From NCBI RefSeq assembly GCF_004834005.1, contig NZ_STFF01000002.1:620001-684000 (forward strand): a DNA stretch of 64,000 bases. The letters run 5' to 3'. The stretch comes from Niastella caeni (lineage in GTDB: Bacteria; Bacteroidota; Bacteroidia; Chitinophagales; Chitinophagaceae). Position 1 is the stretch's first letter; each line of letters begins with the position of its first letter. The position numbers and the translations under genes were made by a program. The notes under the pieces are model-generated. The model worked only from the letters and a program-made list of their open reading frames with translations, was not told the DNA's origin and ran no database searches. Shown in pieces: positions 8,281-16,848 of the stretch.

Positions 8281-8535
8281 CTATTCCTTATCAGTTTTGT
8301 CGTGCCCAAGTTGTTTTACAAGTTTATTATAAATACCAAATAAGAGGAAGGGAGCTGCCCACTGGCCAATAAATAAACTCATGTGTTTTTGGCGGGCAAG
8401 TTGAAGTATAAATGCGGTTGTCATGGCGCCTACCGATACCCAAAGGAACACGTCGGATGGCAGTTTGGAAGTTTGTTCTTCAATTGTTTTGGCAATTTTA
8501 CCTTCCTTCTTTTGTGTTTTATACATTGGTTCCAT
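8281..8535 (-). CDS. Small two-helix membrane protein of unknown function
   Basis: 84 residues. A charged N-terminus (KKEGKIAKTIEEQTSKLPSD) precedes two hydrophobic segments at about 29-46 (VFLWVSVGAMTTAFILQL) and 52-70 (MSLFIGQWAAPFLLFGIYN), with a charged tail. I do not recognise a named family, but the length, start codon (ATG at 8535 or 8526) and clear topology support a real gene. It lies alone, divergent from treZ and convergent with the PQQ dehydrogenase. An inner-membrane location is likely; no function can be proposed. Confidence 0.65.
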   Translation of the reverse strand: MEPMYKTQKKEGKIAKTIEEQTSKLPSDVFLWVSVGAMTTAFILQLARQKHMSLFIGQWAAPFLLFGIYNKLVKQLGHDKTDKE

Positions 8536-8695
8536 ATAATGTTATTTTAGGTTCCTAATAAAGAGATCGATGTAAAATTTATGCCACCGCAGGTCTTGTG
8601 CAGGGCTCTTTTCAGGGGCAGAATATTATCCCCACACTCCGCAATCGGCTCAACAGGCAGGCTGGCATAACAATTTTAATGATTTATAAAAAAAC

Positions 8696-10546
8696 TTGAT
8701 CAACATAAACGTTCCTGTTGGCGCGTCATTAAATAAGGATGGTACATGTTCCTTTTCAGTTTGGGCGCCTATGTGTAGTTCGATTAGTGTAGTTACAGAT
8801 GCAGCACCTGAAGATACCTGGCCAATGAAAAAACAAAAGTTGGGCTATTGGCAGGTAACAGTAGATGACACCACTCCGGGTATGCAATACTGGTATAAAT
8901 TCGATGACAAATTGCTACGACCTGACCCCGCTTCCCGATGGCAACCTGATGGTGTGCACGGTGCTTCCGCCATTGTAAGCACCGATTTTAACTGGACGGA
9001 TGATCACTGGCAGGGAATTGAATTATCGGAATTGATCATCTACGAATTGCATACCGGTACTTTCACGCCTACCGGAAATTTTCAGGGAATTATTTCAAAA
9101 CTGGATTATCTGCAAACGTTGGGTATTACGGCGATTGAAATTATGCCCATTGCCCAGTTTCCCGGTCATCATAACTGGGGATATGATGGCGTTTTCCCTT
9201 TTGCCATTCATAACGAATATGGAAGCGCCGCCGATCTGAAACAACTGGTAAATGCAGCCCATCAGCATGGCATAGCCGTAATATTGGATGTAGTATATAA
9301 TCATCTTGGACCGGAAGGAAATTGTTTACATCACTTTGCTCCATACTTCACCGATAAATACAAGTTATATTGGGGCGATTCAATAAATTTTGACGGCGCG
9401 GGGTGCGATGGGGTCCGCAATTATTATATCCGGAATGCCCTGATGTGGCTCGATGAATTCCATATAGACGGCCTTCGCCTGGATGCGGTACATGCCATCT
9501 TCGACAGCAGCGCTAAACATATTATGGAAGAGCTGACCGAACAGGTGCGGCAACTGGAACAACGCAGCCAGCGAAGGAAAATATTGATCGCTGAACTTGA
9601 TCTGAATAATCCGCGCTACGTTACTCCTGTTGAAAAAGGCGGCTATGGAATGGATGCGCAATGGGTAGATGAGTTCCATCATGCCTTACATGCTGTGCTC
9701 ACCGGAGAACTGACCGGTTATTATGAAGACTTCGGAAGCCTGGAGCATTTGGCCCGCTCCATGCAATGCTCCTACGTGTATACCGGCCAATATTCGCAAC
9801 ACCGTAAAAGATTCTTTGGGGTAGAACCCAAAAACGTTTCTTATAACCAGTGCGTTGCTTTTATTCAAAATCACGACCAGGTAGGTAACCGGTTACTGGG
9901 CGACAGGCTTTCGGCATCATTGCCGGGCGAGGCCCTTAAGCTCGCCGCTGCAACCCTTTTGCTTTCACCCCATATTCCGCTTTTATTTATGGGAGAAGAA
10001 TACGGAGAGAAAAACCCTTTCCTGTTCTTTACCAGTCATTCTGAAGAAGAATTGATCGCCCGGTTATGCGAGGGCCGCAGAAAGGAATTCGCTCATTTTA
10101 ACTGGGAAGGAGAAGTGCCCGATCCGCAATCGGAGGAAATATTCAATCAGTCGAAATTAAGCTGGAAAACAAATGAATCGCCTGGCTTATTCATATTCTA
10201 TCAGCAACTGATCGCTTTTCGAAAAAAGAAATTAGCCATGCAGAATTTCAGGCGGTATGATGCGGTAAGGAACATCCGCATTCAAAATAATGTTTTACAA
10301 TTTGAACGGCATGGTAATGAGGAGTCATTGATCGTTTGCCTCAATTTTGGTAAAGAACCGGAAAGTTTGCTTTTTGAACAGTCGCATACCTACAAAAAGT
10401 TAATTGATTCAGCCGGCGATCAATTCGGTGGCAATGGCAGTCTTACTTCTTCAATAATACGTCCGGGGCAACCATTTTTGCTTAATCCTTTATCTGTATG
10501 TGTTTTTGAACCAACCGATCAGTCAGATGAATTTGGCAGCTTATGA
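8696..10546 (+). CDS. treZ: Malto-oligosyltrehalose trehalohydrolase
   Basis: 616 residues, GH13 family. It releases free trehalose from maltooligosyl-trehalose made by TreY. The N-terminal beta domain ('GTCSFSVWAPMCSSISVV') is followed by the barrel with the four GH13 regions: DVVYNHLGPEG, GLRLDAVHAI (nucleophile Asp about 263), IAELDLN (acid Glu about 300) and NHDQVGNR (Asp about 394). The apparent start is TTG at 8696: an in-frame TAA lies three codons upstream and the next in-frame ATG would remove part of the N-terminal domain. The stop overlaps the treY start (ATGA), showing translational coupling. Cytosolic. Confidence 0.95.
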   Translation: MININVPVGASLNKDGTCSFSVWAPMCSSISVVTDAAPEDTWPMKKQKLGYWQVTVDDTTPGMQYWYKFDDKLLRPDPASRWQPDGVHGASAIVSTDFNWTDDHWQGIELSELIIYELHTGTFTPTGNFQGIISKLDYLQTLGITAIEIMPIAQFPGHHNWGYDGVFPFAIHNEYGSAADLKQLVNAAHQHGIAVILDVVYNHLGPEGNCLHHFAPYFTDKYKLYWGDSINFDGAGCDGVRNYYIRNALMWLDEFHIDGLRLDAVHAIFDSSAKHIMEELTEQVRQLEQRSQRRKILIAELDLNNPRYVTPVEKGGYGMDAQWVDEFHHALHAVLTGELTGYYEDFGSLEHLARSMQCSYVYTGQYSQHRKRFFGVEPKNVSYNQCVAFIQNHDQVGNRLLGDRLSASLPGEALKLAAATLLLSPHIPLLFMGEEYGEKNPFLFFTSHSEEELIARLCEGRRKEFAHFNWEGEVPDPQSEEIFNQSKLSWKTNESPGLFIFYQQLIAFRKKKLAMQNFRRYDAVRNIRIQNNVLQFERHGNEESLIVCLNFGKEPESLLFEQSHTYKKLIDSAGDQFGGNGSLTSSIIRPGQPFLLNPLSVCVFEPTDQSDEFGSL

Positions 10547-13245
10547 TAATACCTGTATCAACATACCGGTTACAATTGAATGCTTCTTTCCCGTTTAAGG
10601 AGGTGGCAGACCTGTTATCATACCTGCATGAACTGGGTATTACCACTATTTATGGAAGCCCCTTTTTTGCAGCAACTGCTGGTAGCATGCATGGCTATGA
10701 TGTGTGCGACTCCCAGGTATTAAATGAAGAGATCGGCACTATAGAACAATTGCAACAGATCAACGGCGAAATGCGTAAAAGAAATATGACCTGGTTGCAG
10801 GATGTGGTGCCCAATCATATGGTATATGCCATGACGAATCAACGGTTGGCAGATGTGCTGGAAAGAGGTAATTTTTCGCAATACTACAATTGGTTCGATA
10901 TTGATTGGCAGCTTCCGGATCCAGGCCTGTATGGTAAGTTAATGGTGCCGTTTTTGGGTAAGCCCCTGGCCGGTTGCCTTGCCGATAATGAAATTAAATT
11001 AGAATTATGTCCCGGCGGATTTATCATTAAATACGGGAGCCAGTCATTTCCGCTTTCCATCAGTACTTATGATACTATAATCGCGGTGCCTGTCAATGGA
11101 AAATCGCCGCAGGAAGTTAAAGAATTATTAGAACAGCTTTTTACCGCAGCAATACGCGACCCGTCATTAATTCATTGGAAAGAAATTAAATCATCGGTTA
11201 TACATTCATTCCTGGCCAATGAAAAGAATGTACTGGTGGTAAATCAACTGTTGGAAACGATCAACTCAAACCGGCAGCTGTTACAAACCATATTGCGTCA
11301 ACAATATTACCAGTTAAGCTGGTGGTTGGATGCGAACCGGGTAATAAATTATCGCCGCTTCTTTGCCGTTAATGAGCTTATTGCTACCAATATGGCAAAT
11401 GAGGAAGTGTTTTATGAGTATCACCAATTTTTGAAAAGCCTGTACGAGCAGAAATTGATCCATGGTTTACGAATCGATCATATTGATGGACTACTGGAGC
11501 CGGGTATTTATTTAAACAGGCTTCGACATTTGTTTGGTGATGATTGCTATATAATCGTTGAAAAAATTCTGGAGCAGCAGGAAAAATTACCCGCCCGCTG
11601 GCCAGTGCAGGGAACAACCGGTTACGATTTCACTTCGCAGATCAGTTGGTTATTGACCAATACAAAAGGCGCAAAAGAGCTGGTGGCATATTATCATTCA
11701 CTGTTTCCCGAACAGAACGATTATCAGAAAATTACTTTTGAAAAGAAGTGGCATTTTTTACAAACCTATATGGGGGGCGAATGGGATAACCTGGTACGAA
11801 GTTTATATGCATTGCAATTGGTTCCGGGCACTATTAAACCAGATGCCATGAAACAGGCGCTTGGGGTATTTATGAGTTGCCTACCTGTATACCGGTTGTA
11901 TCCGGAAGAGCAATCGCCCGAACCGCACTCTCTGGAAATGATCGGCCAGGCAATAGAAGAAGCTGGTCAAAAAGAACCTGCTTTGCAAAAAGAATTGTGT
12001 TGCCTGTATTCAGTATGGCAGGTTGAGGAAAATGATCCCGAAATAAATAACCGGCGGCTTGTTTTTCAAAAACGCCTGATGCAATTTACCGGTCCGTTGA
12101 TGGCCAAAGGCGTAGAAGATACCACCTTTTATGTTTATAACGCCCTGTTAGGACATAATGAAGTGGGCGATACGCCGCAGATAAGCAACTATTCAGTAAA
12201 TCAATTTCATCAATGGATACTACAGCGGCAGCAGGAATATCCATTTACATTAAATGCTACTTCCTCCCACGATACCAAGCGGGGAGAAGATGGTCGCATT
12301 CGCGTGAACGCACTTACCTGGTTCCCGCAATATTGGCAGCAACAGGTTGAATATTGGCGGGTGATCAACGAAAAATATAAACTAATAGTAAATGAGCAGC
12401 CGGCGCCTGGCTTGCAGGATGAATATTTTATTTATCAATCGCTTATTGCCGGTTTCCCTGCCGATGGAAAGGTGACGGAGGAATATATAACGCGGTTAAA
12501 AGCATATTTCATTAAATCGGTGAGGGAAGCTAAATTATATACCAACTGGCAAACGCCTGATGAAACGTATGAAGAAGCAGGGTGTGGGTTTATTGAAAAT
12601 ATTTTGTCTTCCCGGCATGATTTTCTAAACAGCTTCCTGCCGTTTTTTGAATCCACACTCATATGCGCGGATGTTTTTTCGCTTACCCAGGTGCTGATAA
12701 AGATTGCGGCGCCGGGGGTGCCTGATATATACCAGGGCAGTGAATTGTGGAATACCAGTTATGTTGATCCGGATAATCGTAGCCCGGTAGATTTTGTTAC
12801 ACGAAAGAAGTATTTACAGGAACTGAAAGCACTTGAGAAAAATGGCATTGCCGGCGTGTTAAAATATATCTCCGGAAAGAGAAGGGAAGGACTGGAAAAA
12901 TTATATGTTACATGGAAAGCATTGCAATGCCGGAACAGGATGGCATCCCTTTTTCTGCTAGGCAACTATATACCTTTATATGCTTCTGTTGACTGTGGTA
13001 TAATAGCATTTACCCGGCAGTATGAAAACCAATGGGCGTTGGTTGCAGCGCCGGTATCAGATACTATTTTGTCAGCTAAAGGAAAAGAAGCATTGGCGAA
13101 TGTTCATTTATTGCGGCCTGCCAATTCTCCTGTAAGCTGGAGAAATGAATTTACAGGAGAAACGATCTCAGTTGAAAATAGCTTACCGTTGAGCACTGTA
13201 TGTAGTGATTTACCGGTTGCACTACTGACCGGGGAAACAAAATAA
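10543..13245 (+). CDS. treY: Malto-oligosyltrehalose synthase
   Basis: 900 residues, GH13 family. It isomerises the reducing-end alpha-1,4 bond of maltodextrins to alpha,alpha-1,1, giving maltooligosyl-trehalose. Diagnostic features are the N-terminus 'STYRLQLNASFPF', 'QDVVPNHMVYA', 'LRIDHIDGLLEP' (nucleophile Asp about 312), 'VEKILEQQE' (acid Glu about 340), 'NATSSHDTKRGED' (Asp about 577) and the C-terminal 'PGVPDIYQGSELWN'. It overlaps treZ by 4 bases and precedes the debranching enzyme by 7 bases, forming a treZ-treY-glgX operon for trehalose production from glycogen or starch. Length is normal for the family. Cytosolic. Confidence 0.96.
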   Translation: MIIPVSTYRLQLNASFPFKEVADLLSYLHELGITTIYGSPFFAATAGSMHGYDVCDSQVLNEEIGTIEQLQQINGEMRKRNMTWLQDVVPNHMVYAMTNQRLADVLERGNFSQYYNWFDIDWQLPDPGLYGKLMVPFLGKPLAGCLADNEIKLELCPGGFIIKYGSQSFPLSISTYDTIIAVPVNGKSPQEVKELLEQLFTAAIRDPSLIHWKEIKSSVIHSFLANEKNVLVVNQLLETINSNRQLLQTILRQQYYQLSWWLDANRVINYRRFFAVNELIATNMANEEVFYEYHQFLKSLYEQKLIHGLRIDHIDGLLEPGIYLNRLRHLFGDDCYIIVEKILEQQEKLPARWPVQGTTGYDFTSQISWLLTNTKGAKELVAYYHSLFPEQNDYQKITFEKKWHFLQTYMGGEWDNLVRSLYALQLVPGTIKPDAMKQALGVFMSCLPVYRLYPEEQSPEPHSLEMIGQAIEEAGQKEPALQKELCCLYSVWQVEENDPEINNRRLVFQKRLMQFTGPLMAKGVEDTTFYVYNALLGHNEVGDTPQISNYSVNQFHQWILQRQQEYPFTLNATSSHDTKRGEDGRIRVNALTWFPQYWQQQVEYWRVINEKYKLIVNEQPAPGLQDEYFIYQSLIAGFPADGKVTEEYITRLKAYFIKSVREAKLYTNWQTPDETYEEAGCGFIENILSSRHDFLNSFLPFFESTLICADVFSLTQVLIKIAAPGVPDIYQGSELWNTSYVDPDNRSPVDFVTRKKYLQELKALEKNGIAGVLKYISGKRREGLEKLYVTWKALQCRNRMASLFLLGNYIPLYASVDCGIIAFTRQYENQWALVAAPVSDTILSAKGKEALANVHLLRPANSPVSWRNEFTGETISVENSLPLSTVCSDLPVALLTGETK

Positions 13246-13252
13246 ATAATGT

Positions 13253-15436
13253 ATGATTACGGAAAAAAATTCTACCACCTACCCGGTACCGGGTAGTGTG
13301 GTTTCAGGTATTTACCCCGGGAAAGCTTTCCCGCTGGGCGCAACCTACGATGGACAGGGGGTCAATTTTTCTATATATAGCGAGCAGGCCGAAGAAATAG
13401 AGTTGTGTTTATTTGAAAACCTGGATAGTGAAACTGAATTCCTGAAAATAAAACTTAAAGAAAGAGAGCATCATATCTGGCATGTGTATCTCGCAGATGT
13501 GAAGCCGGGCCAATTATATGGTTACCGGGTAAATGGCGTGTATGACCCGCAAAACGGTTACCGGTTCAATCCCCATAAACTATTGTTTGATCCTTATGCA
13601 AAAGCTATTTCAGGCATCATAGAATGGCACGATGCTGTATTTGGGTATAAGGTCGGTGATCCATTCCTGGACTTGAGTTTTAGCGCAGCCAACAGTGCCC
13701 CCTACGTGCCGAGGTCAGTTGTTATTGATCCGTATTTTGATTGGGAAAACGATGAGGCGCCCAAGATCCCTTATGACCAGTCAATAATATACGAAGTGCA
13801 TGTAAAGGAGTTTACAAAACTCAATCCCGATATACCGGAAGAATTACGGGGAACGTATGCGGGACTGGCTCACCCTGCTACAATAGATTATTTGAAAAAA
13901 CTGGGTATTACTGCCGTTGAGCTCATGCCGGTGCATCATTTTGTAGCCGACCGGCACCTTGTTGAAGCCGGGCTTACCAATTTCTGGGGGTACAATACCA
14001 TAGGCTTTTTTGCACCCGATGTTCGCTATTCGGCCAGCGGCGTAAAAGGTGAGCAGGTTACGGAATTCAAGAATATGGTAAAAGAACTGCACAAAGCGGG
14101 CATTGAAGTCATACTCGATGTTGTATACAATCATACGGCGGAAGGTAACCATATGGGGCCTACCTTGTCTTTTAAAGGAATTGATAATGAAGCGTATTAC
14201 CGGCTTACAGAGGATAAACGGTATTATATGGACTATACCGGTACCGGCAATACGCTTAACGCATATTTGCCGGGGGTATTGCGATTGATCATGGATAGCC
14301 TGCGCTACTGGATCATTGAAATGCATGTAGATGGATTTAGATTCGATCTGGCAGCTACTTTAGCCCGAGAGTTACACGATGTAAACCGGTTAAGCGCCTT
14401 TTTTGAAATTATTTACCAGGACCCGGTTATATCGCAGGTTAAACTCATTGCCGAACCCTGGGATATAGGTGAAGGCGGATACCAGGTAGGCAAATTTCCC
14501 CCAGGCTGGGCCGAATGGAATGGTAAATACCGTGACTGTATGCGCGATTACTGGCGGGGAGCAGAAAGTATGTTGACTGAATTTGCCGAACGATTTACAG
14601 GAAGTGCCGATCTGTATAAAAGCGACTACCGTTTTCCTACCGCCAGTATCAATTTCATTACTGCCCACGACGGTTTTACGCTAAATGACCTGGTGTCTTA
14701 TAATGAAAAGCACAATCATGAAAATAAGGAAGAGAACAGGGACGGGGAAGATTACAACAGGTCCTGGAATTGCGGAGTAGAAGGACATACGGATGATGAA
14801 GGAATAAATAATTTGCGGGCGCAACAAAAAAGGAACTTTTTAACAACCCTTATGCTATCGCAAGGGGTGCCTATGTTACGAAGCGGTGATGAGATCAGCC
14901 AAACCAAAAATGGAAATAACAATACGTACTGCCAGGATAATGAAATTTCATGGATCAATTGGCAAAAAGCAGATACGAGCCTGCTTCATTTTGCCCGGCA
15001 GCTCATTCATTGGCGTAAAAATCATCCTGTTTTTTGTCGTCGCAGGTGGTTTAAAGGACGTTTGATCAAGGAGATCAATTTAAAAGATATTGAGTGGTTT
15101 TCACCCGACGGGAAGGAGATTTTACAAAATTCACATGAAGCATTCGCCAAATCGCTGGCCATATTCCTCACTGGTCAGGATCTCGGTATGACAGGACCAA
15201 AGGGAGAAAAGATAATGGATGATAATTTTTATATGATTTTTAATGGGGATGCGGCGCCGGTTCAGTTTAAATTACCGCAGGCAAAATATGGTGAAACATG
15301 GGTAGAAGTGATCAATACAACAAAAGATAAAATTACTCCTGAAGGAACTATTTATAAACCCGATGAAACAATAACTGCAGGTGCACGTTCTGTTATACTC
15401 TTTCAAAACCCTAAAAAAAATAATGAAAGCACCTAG
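13253..15436 (+). CDS. glgX: Glycogen debranching enzyme (GlgX/TreX, isoamylase type)
   Basis: 727 residues, GH13_11 type. It cleaves alpha-1,6 branches of glycogen or dextrins and supplies linear chains to TreY. An N-terminal CBM48-like domain ('GKAFPLGATYDGQGVNFSIY') precedes the barrel with DVVYNHTAEGNH, GFRFDLAATLAR (Asp about 365), LIAEPWDIGEGGY (Glu about 401) and TAHDGFTLNDLV (Asp about 473). It is the last gene of the trehalose operon. The symbol treX would be equally fitting in this context. No clear T-tract terminator was seen in the first 150 bases downstream. Confidence 0.95.
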   Translation: MITEKNSTTYPVPGSVVSGIYPGKAFPLGATYDGQGVNFSIYSEQAEEIELCLFENLDSETEFLKIKLKEREHHIWHVYLADVKPGQLYGYRVNGVYDPQNGYRFNPHKLLFDPYAKAISGIIEWHDAVFGYKVGDPFLDLSFSAANSAPYVPRSVVIDPYFDWENDEAPKIPYDQSIIYEVHVKEFTKLNPDIPEELRGTYAGLAHPATIDYLKKLGITAVELMPVHHFVADRHLVEAGLTNFWGYNTIGFFAPDVRYSASGVKGEQVTEFKNMVKELHKAGIEVILDVVYNHTAEGNHMGPTLSFKGIDNEAYYRLTEDKRYYMDYTGTGNTLNAYLPGVLRLIMDSLRYWIIEMHVDGFRFDLAATLARELHDVNRLSAFFEIIYQDPVISQVKLIAEPWDIGEGGYQVGKFPPGWAEWNGKYRDCMRDYWRGAESMLTEFAERFTGSADLYKSDYRFPTASINFITAHDGFTLNDLVSYNEKHNHENKEENRDGEDYNRSWNCGVEGHTDDEGINNLRAQQKRNFLTTLMLSQGVPMLRSGDEISQTKNGNNNTYCQDNEISWINWQKADTSLLHFARQLIHWRKNHPVFCRRRWFKGRLIKEINLKDIEWFSPDGKEILQNSHEAFAKSLAIFLTGQDLGMTGPKGEKIMDDNFYMIFNGDAAPVQFKLPQAKYGETWVEVINTTKDKITPEGTIYKPDETITAGARSVILFQNPKKNNEST

Positions 15437-15949
15437 AATATTGGTATTTAATACCTTTAAAGTTTTAGTTGGAAAAGTTATGCAAGCTGAAACAATAAAT
15501 AAAAAGGATTCAAACAGGCAACATCGATGCCATTTTTCTCTAAATGCGCTAAATGATTACCGTAAGTTCTAAAATTCACTTGCTTGTGATCGTGGTATGC
15601 TATTATTAAATTGTTGAATATTTTACACAAAACATTTCCGGGATTAAGCTTTGATTTTTTGCCTGGAGCATTGGATAATCAATTTAAATTCAAATAAGAA
15701 TCAAGGTATAGTGTTAGTATTTAAATGTAATACAGCTATGCGGTCCTGTTGAGCAGGTAAAAATTCCTTGTAAAAGAAGCTCCTGAATATCTGAAATAAT
15801 AACCGGGTTTACTTTTTGCATTCTTTCTTCCTGCGTATTTCTCTTCTATCCATTATCCATATTGTAGATTTCCATTATTAGTGTTGTTGCTATCCATTAT
15901 CCCATAGAATAGAATAGCGTTAGCATGCTATCTAAATCCTGCTTATGAT

Positions 15950-15972
15950 GGGATTTTGATAGGCGAAGCCTT
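15950..15972 (+). repeat. ops-like repeat element, copy 1
   Basis: The element GGGATTTTGATAGGCGAAGC continues CTT; its core AGGC-GAA-GCCT can form a 4-bp mini-hairpin. Copy 2 lies 210 bases downstream, with the surrounding ~55 bases also similar (AATCC then ATGGGATT...). A CTCC-GA-GGAG hairpin follows at about 15975-15984. Confidence 0.6.
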
Positions 15973-16159
15973 ACCTCCGAGGAGCCTTATCTGCAAAGAA
16001 TGGAAATTTCGATTAAAAGGCATAAGTATTAACCGTACAGGGGAGCCTGAGCCATTCTTCTTTCGTTCCAATTTTTACTAATCTATTAATCATGCTGTTT
16101 TCACTATTCATTTAATGATAGTGATGATCGTAGGCTGTTTAGCTTAATCCAGTTACAAT

Positions 16160-16182
16160 GGGATTATGGTAGGCGTAGCCTT
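16160..16182 (+). repeat. ops-like repeat element, copy 2
   Basis: GGGATTATGGTAGGCGTAGC continues CTT; it differs from copy 1 at three positions (A for T, G for A, and the middle base of the hairpin loop), while the AGGC/GCCT stem is unchanged. It lies 69 bases before the start of the NusG-like antiterminator. The core GGCGTAGC resembles the enterobacterial ops element (GGCGGTAGC) that recruits the NusG paralogue RfaH. Confidence 0.6.
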
Positions 16183-16250
16183 TTGCCCGCCAGGAAAGAA
16201 TTTCAGTTTGCGCCTCGCTATTTAGGCCCAATGACAATTAAATTTTATTT

Positions 16251-16772
16251 ATGGAACCAATAAAGAAATGGTATGCTGTATATACCCATGCCAAGTGGGA
16301 GAAAAAGGTTGCCAACTTGTTAGCCCGTAAAGAAATTGAGAACTATTGTCCGCTCAACCGAGTGCTAAAGCAATGGAGCGACCGTAAAAAAATTGTGTAT
16401 GAACCGTTGTTCACTTCTTATGTCTTTGTAAGGGTAAGTCAAAAAGAGAATATAAGTGTATTGCAAACGGATGGCGTTCTTAATTATGTGAACTGGAAGG
16501 GTAAGCCTGCCTTAATTCGCGACTCGGAAATTGAGTTGATCAAAAATTTCCTGTTTGACCATAGTAACGTTAGGTTGGAAAAAATAGCTGTTGAAGTAAA
16601 TGACACCGTACGAATAAAATACGGATTATTTGTGGAGCAGGAAGGCCGGGTAACGGAGGTGATGGATAAAACCATCAGGGTGTTATTGCCTTCTCTTGGC
16701 TATGCAATGCTGGCCGAAATACCTAAGTCACATATAGAAGTGATCAATAACAGGAGCAAAGGAAACTGTTGA
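16251..16772 (+). CDS. UpxY/NusG-like transcription antiterminator
   Basis: 173 residues. The N-terminal NGN domain ('KKWYAVYTHAKWEKKVANLL', 'NYCPLNRVLKQWSDRKK', 'PLFTSYVFVRV') and a C-terminal KOW-like segment ('VNDTVRIKYGLFVEQEGRVTEV') match the NusG paralogues of Bacteroidota (UpxY family), which bind RNA polymerase and allow transcription through capsule or exopolysaccharide operons. It lies 76 bases before a Wzc-like kinase, the usual neighbourhood. The gene is preceded by an 800-base leader with repeated ops-like elements, consistent with autogenous recruitment in the leader. The housekeeping NusG is longer and sits with secE/rplK, which are absent here. Confidence 0.9.
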   Translation: MEPIKKWYAVYTHAKWEKKVANLLARKEIENYCPLNRVLKQWSDRKKIVYEPLFTSYVFVRVSQKENISVLQTDGVLNYVNWKGKPALIRDSEIELIKNFLFDHSNVRLEKIAVEVNDTVRIKYGLFVEQEGRVTEVMDKTIRVLLPSLGYAMLAEIPKSHIEVINNRSKGNC

Positions 16773-16848
16773 TCATTTTATTTCCTCGTCAATTGCTAAA
16801 CCGCCCTACGCTGACCGCTGTGATTGTTGATCGTTTAACCAGGTAGTT

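Larger units (their letters stand above)
15437..16250 (+). promoter_or_regulatory. Long noncoding leader before the antiterminator/kinase genes
   Basis: About 800 bases without a convincing gene. It contains the twice-repeated word CTATCCATTATCC (near 15847 and 15892), a CCTG-TTGAG-CAGG hairpin near 15745-15757, and two copies of a roughly 55-base imperfect repeat 210 bases apart, each with a mini-hairpin AGGC-GNA-GCCT (listed separately). Long untranslated leaders are a known property of UpxY-regulated polysaccharide operons in Bacteroides, so this is a plausible leader on which the downstream NusG-like protein acts. Promoter position was not resolved. Confidence 0.45.

Noticed and set aside
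8135..8332. 65-codon frame overlapping the PQQ dehydrogenase stop
   Set aside because: It runs through the terminator hairpin and low-complexity intergenic repeats and has no protein-like features.
15381..15572. 63-codon frame at the end of glgX
   Set aside because: Mostly out-of-frame glgX sequence plus AT-rich leader; no family or ribosome-binding site.
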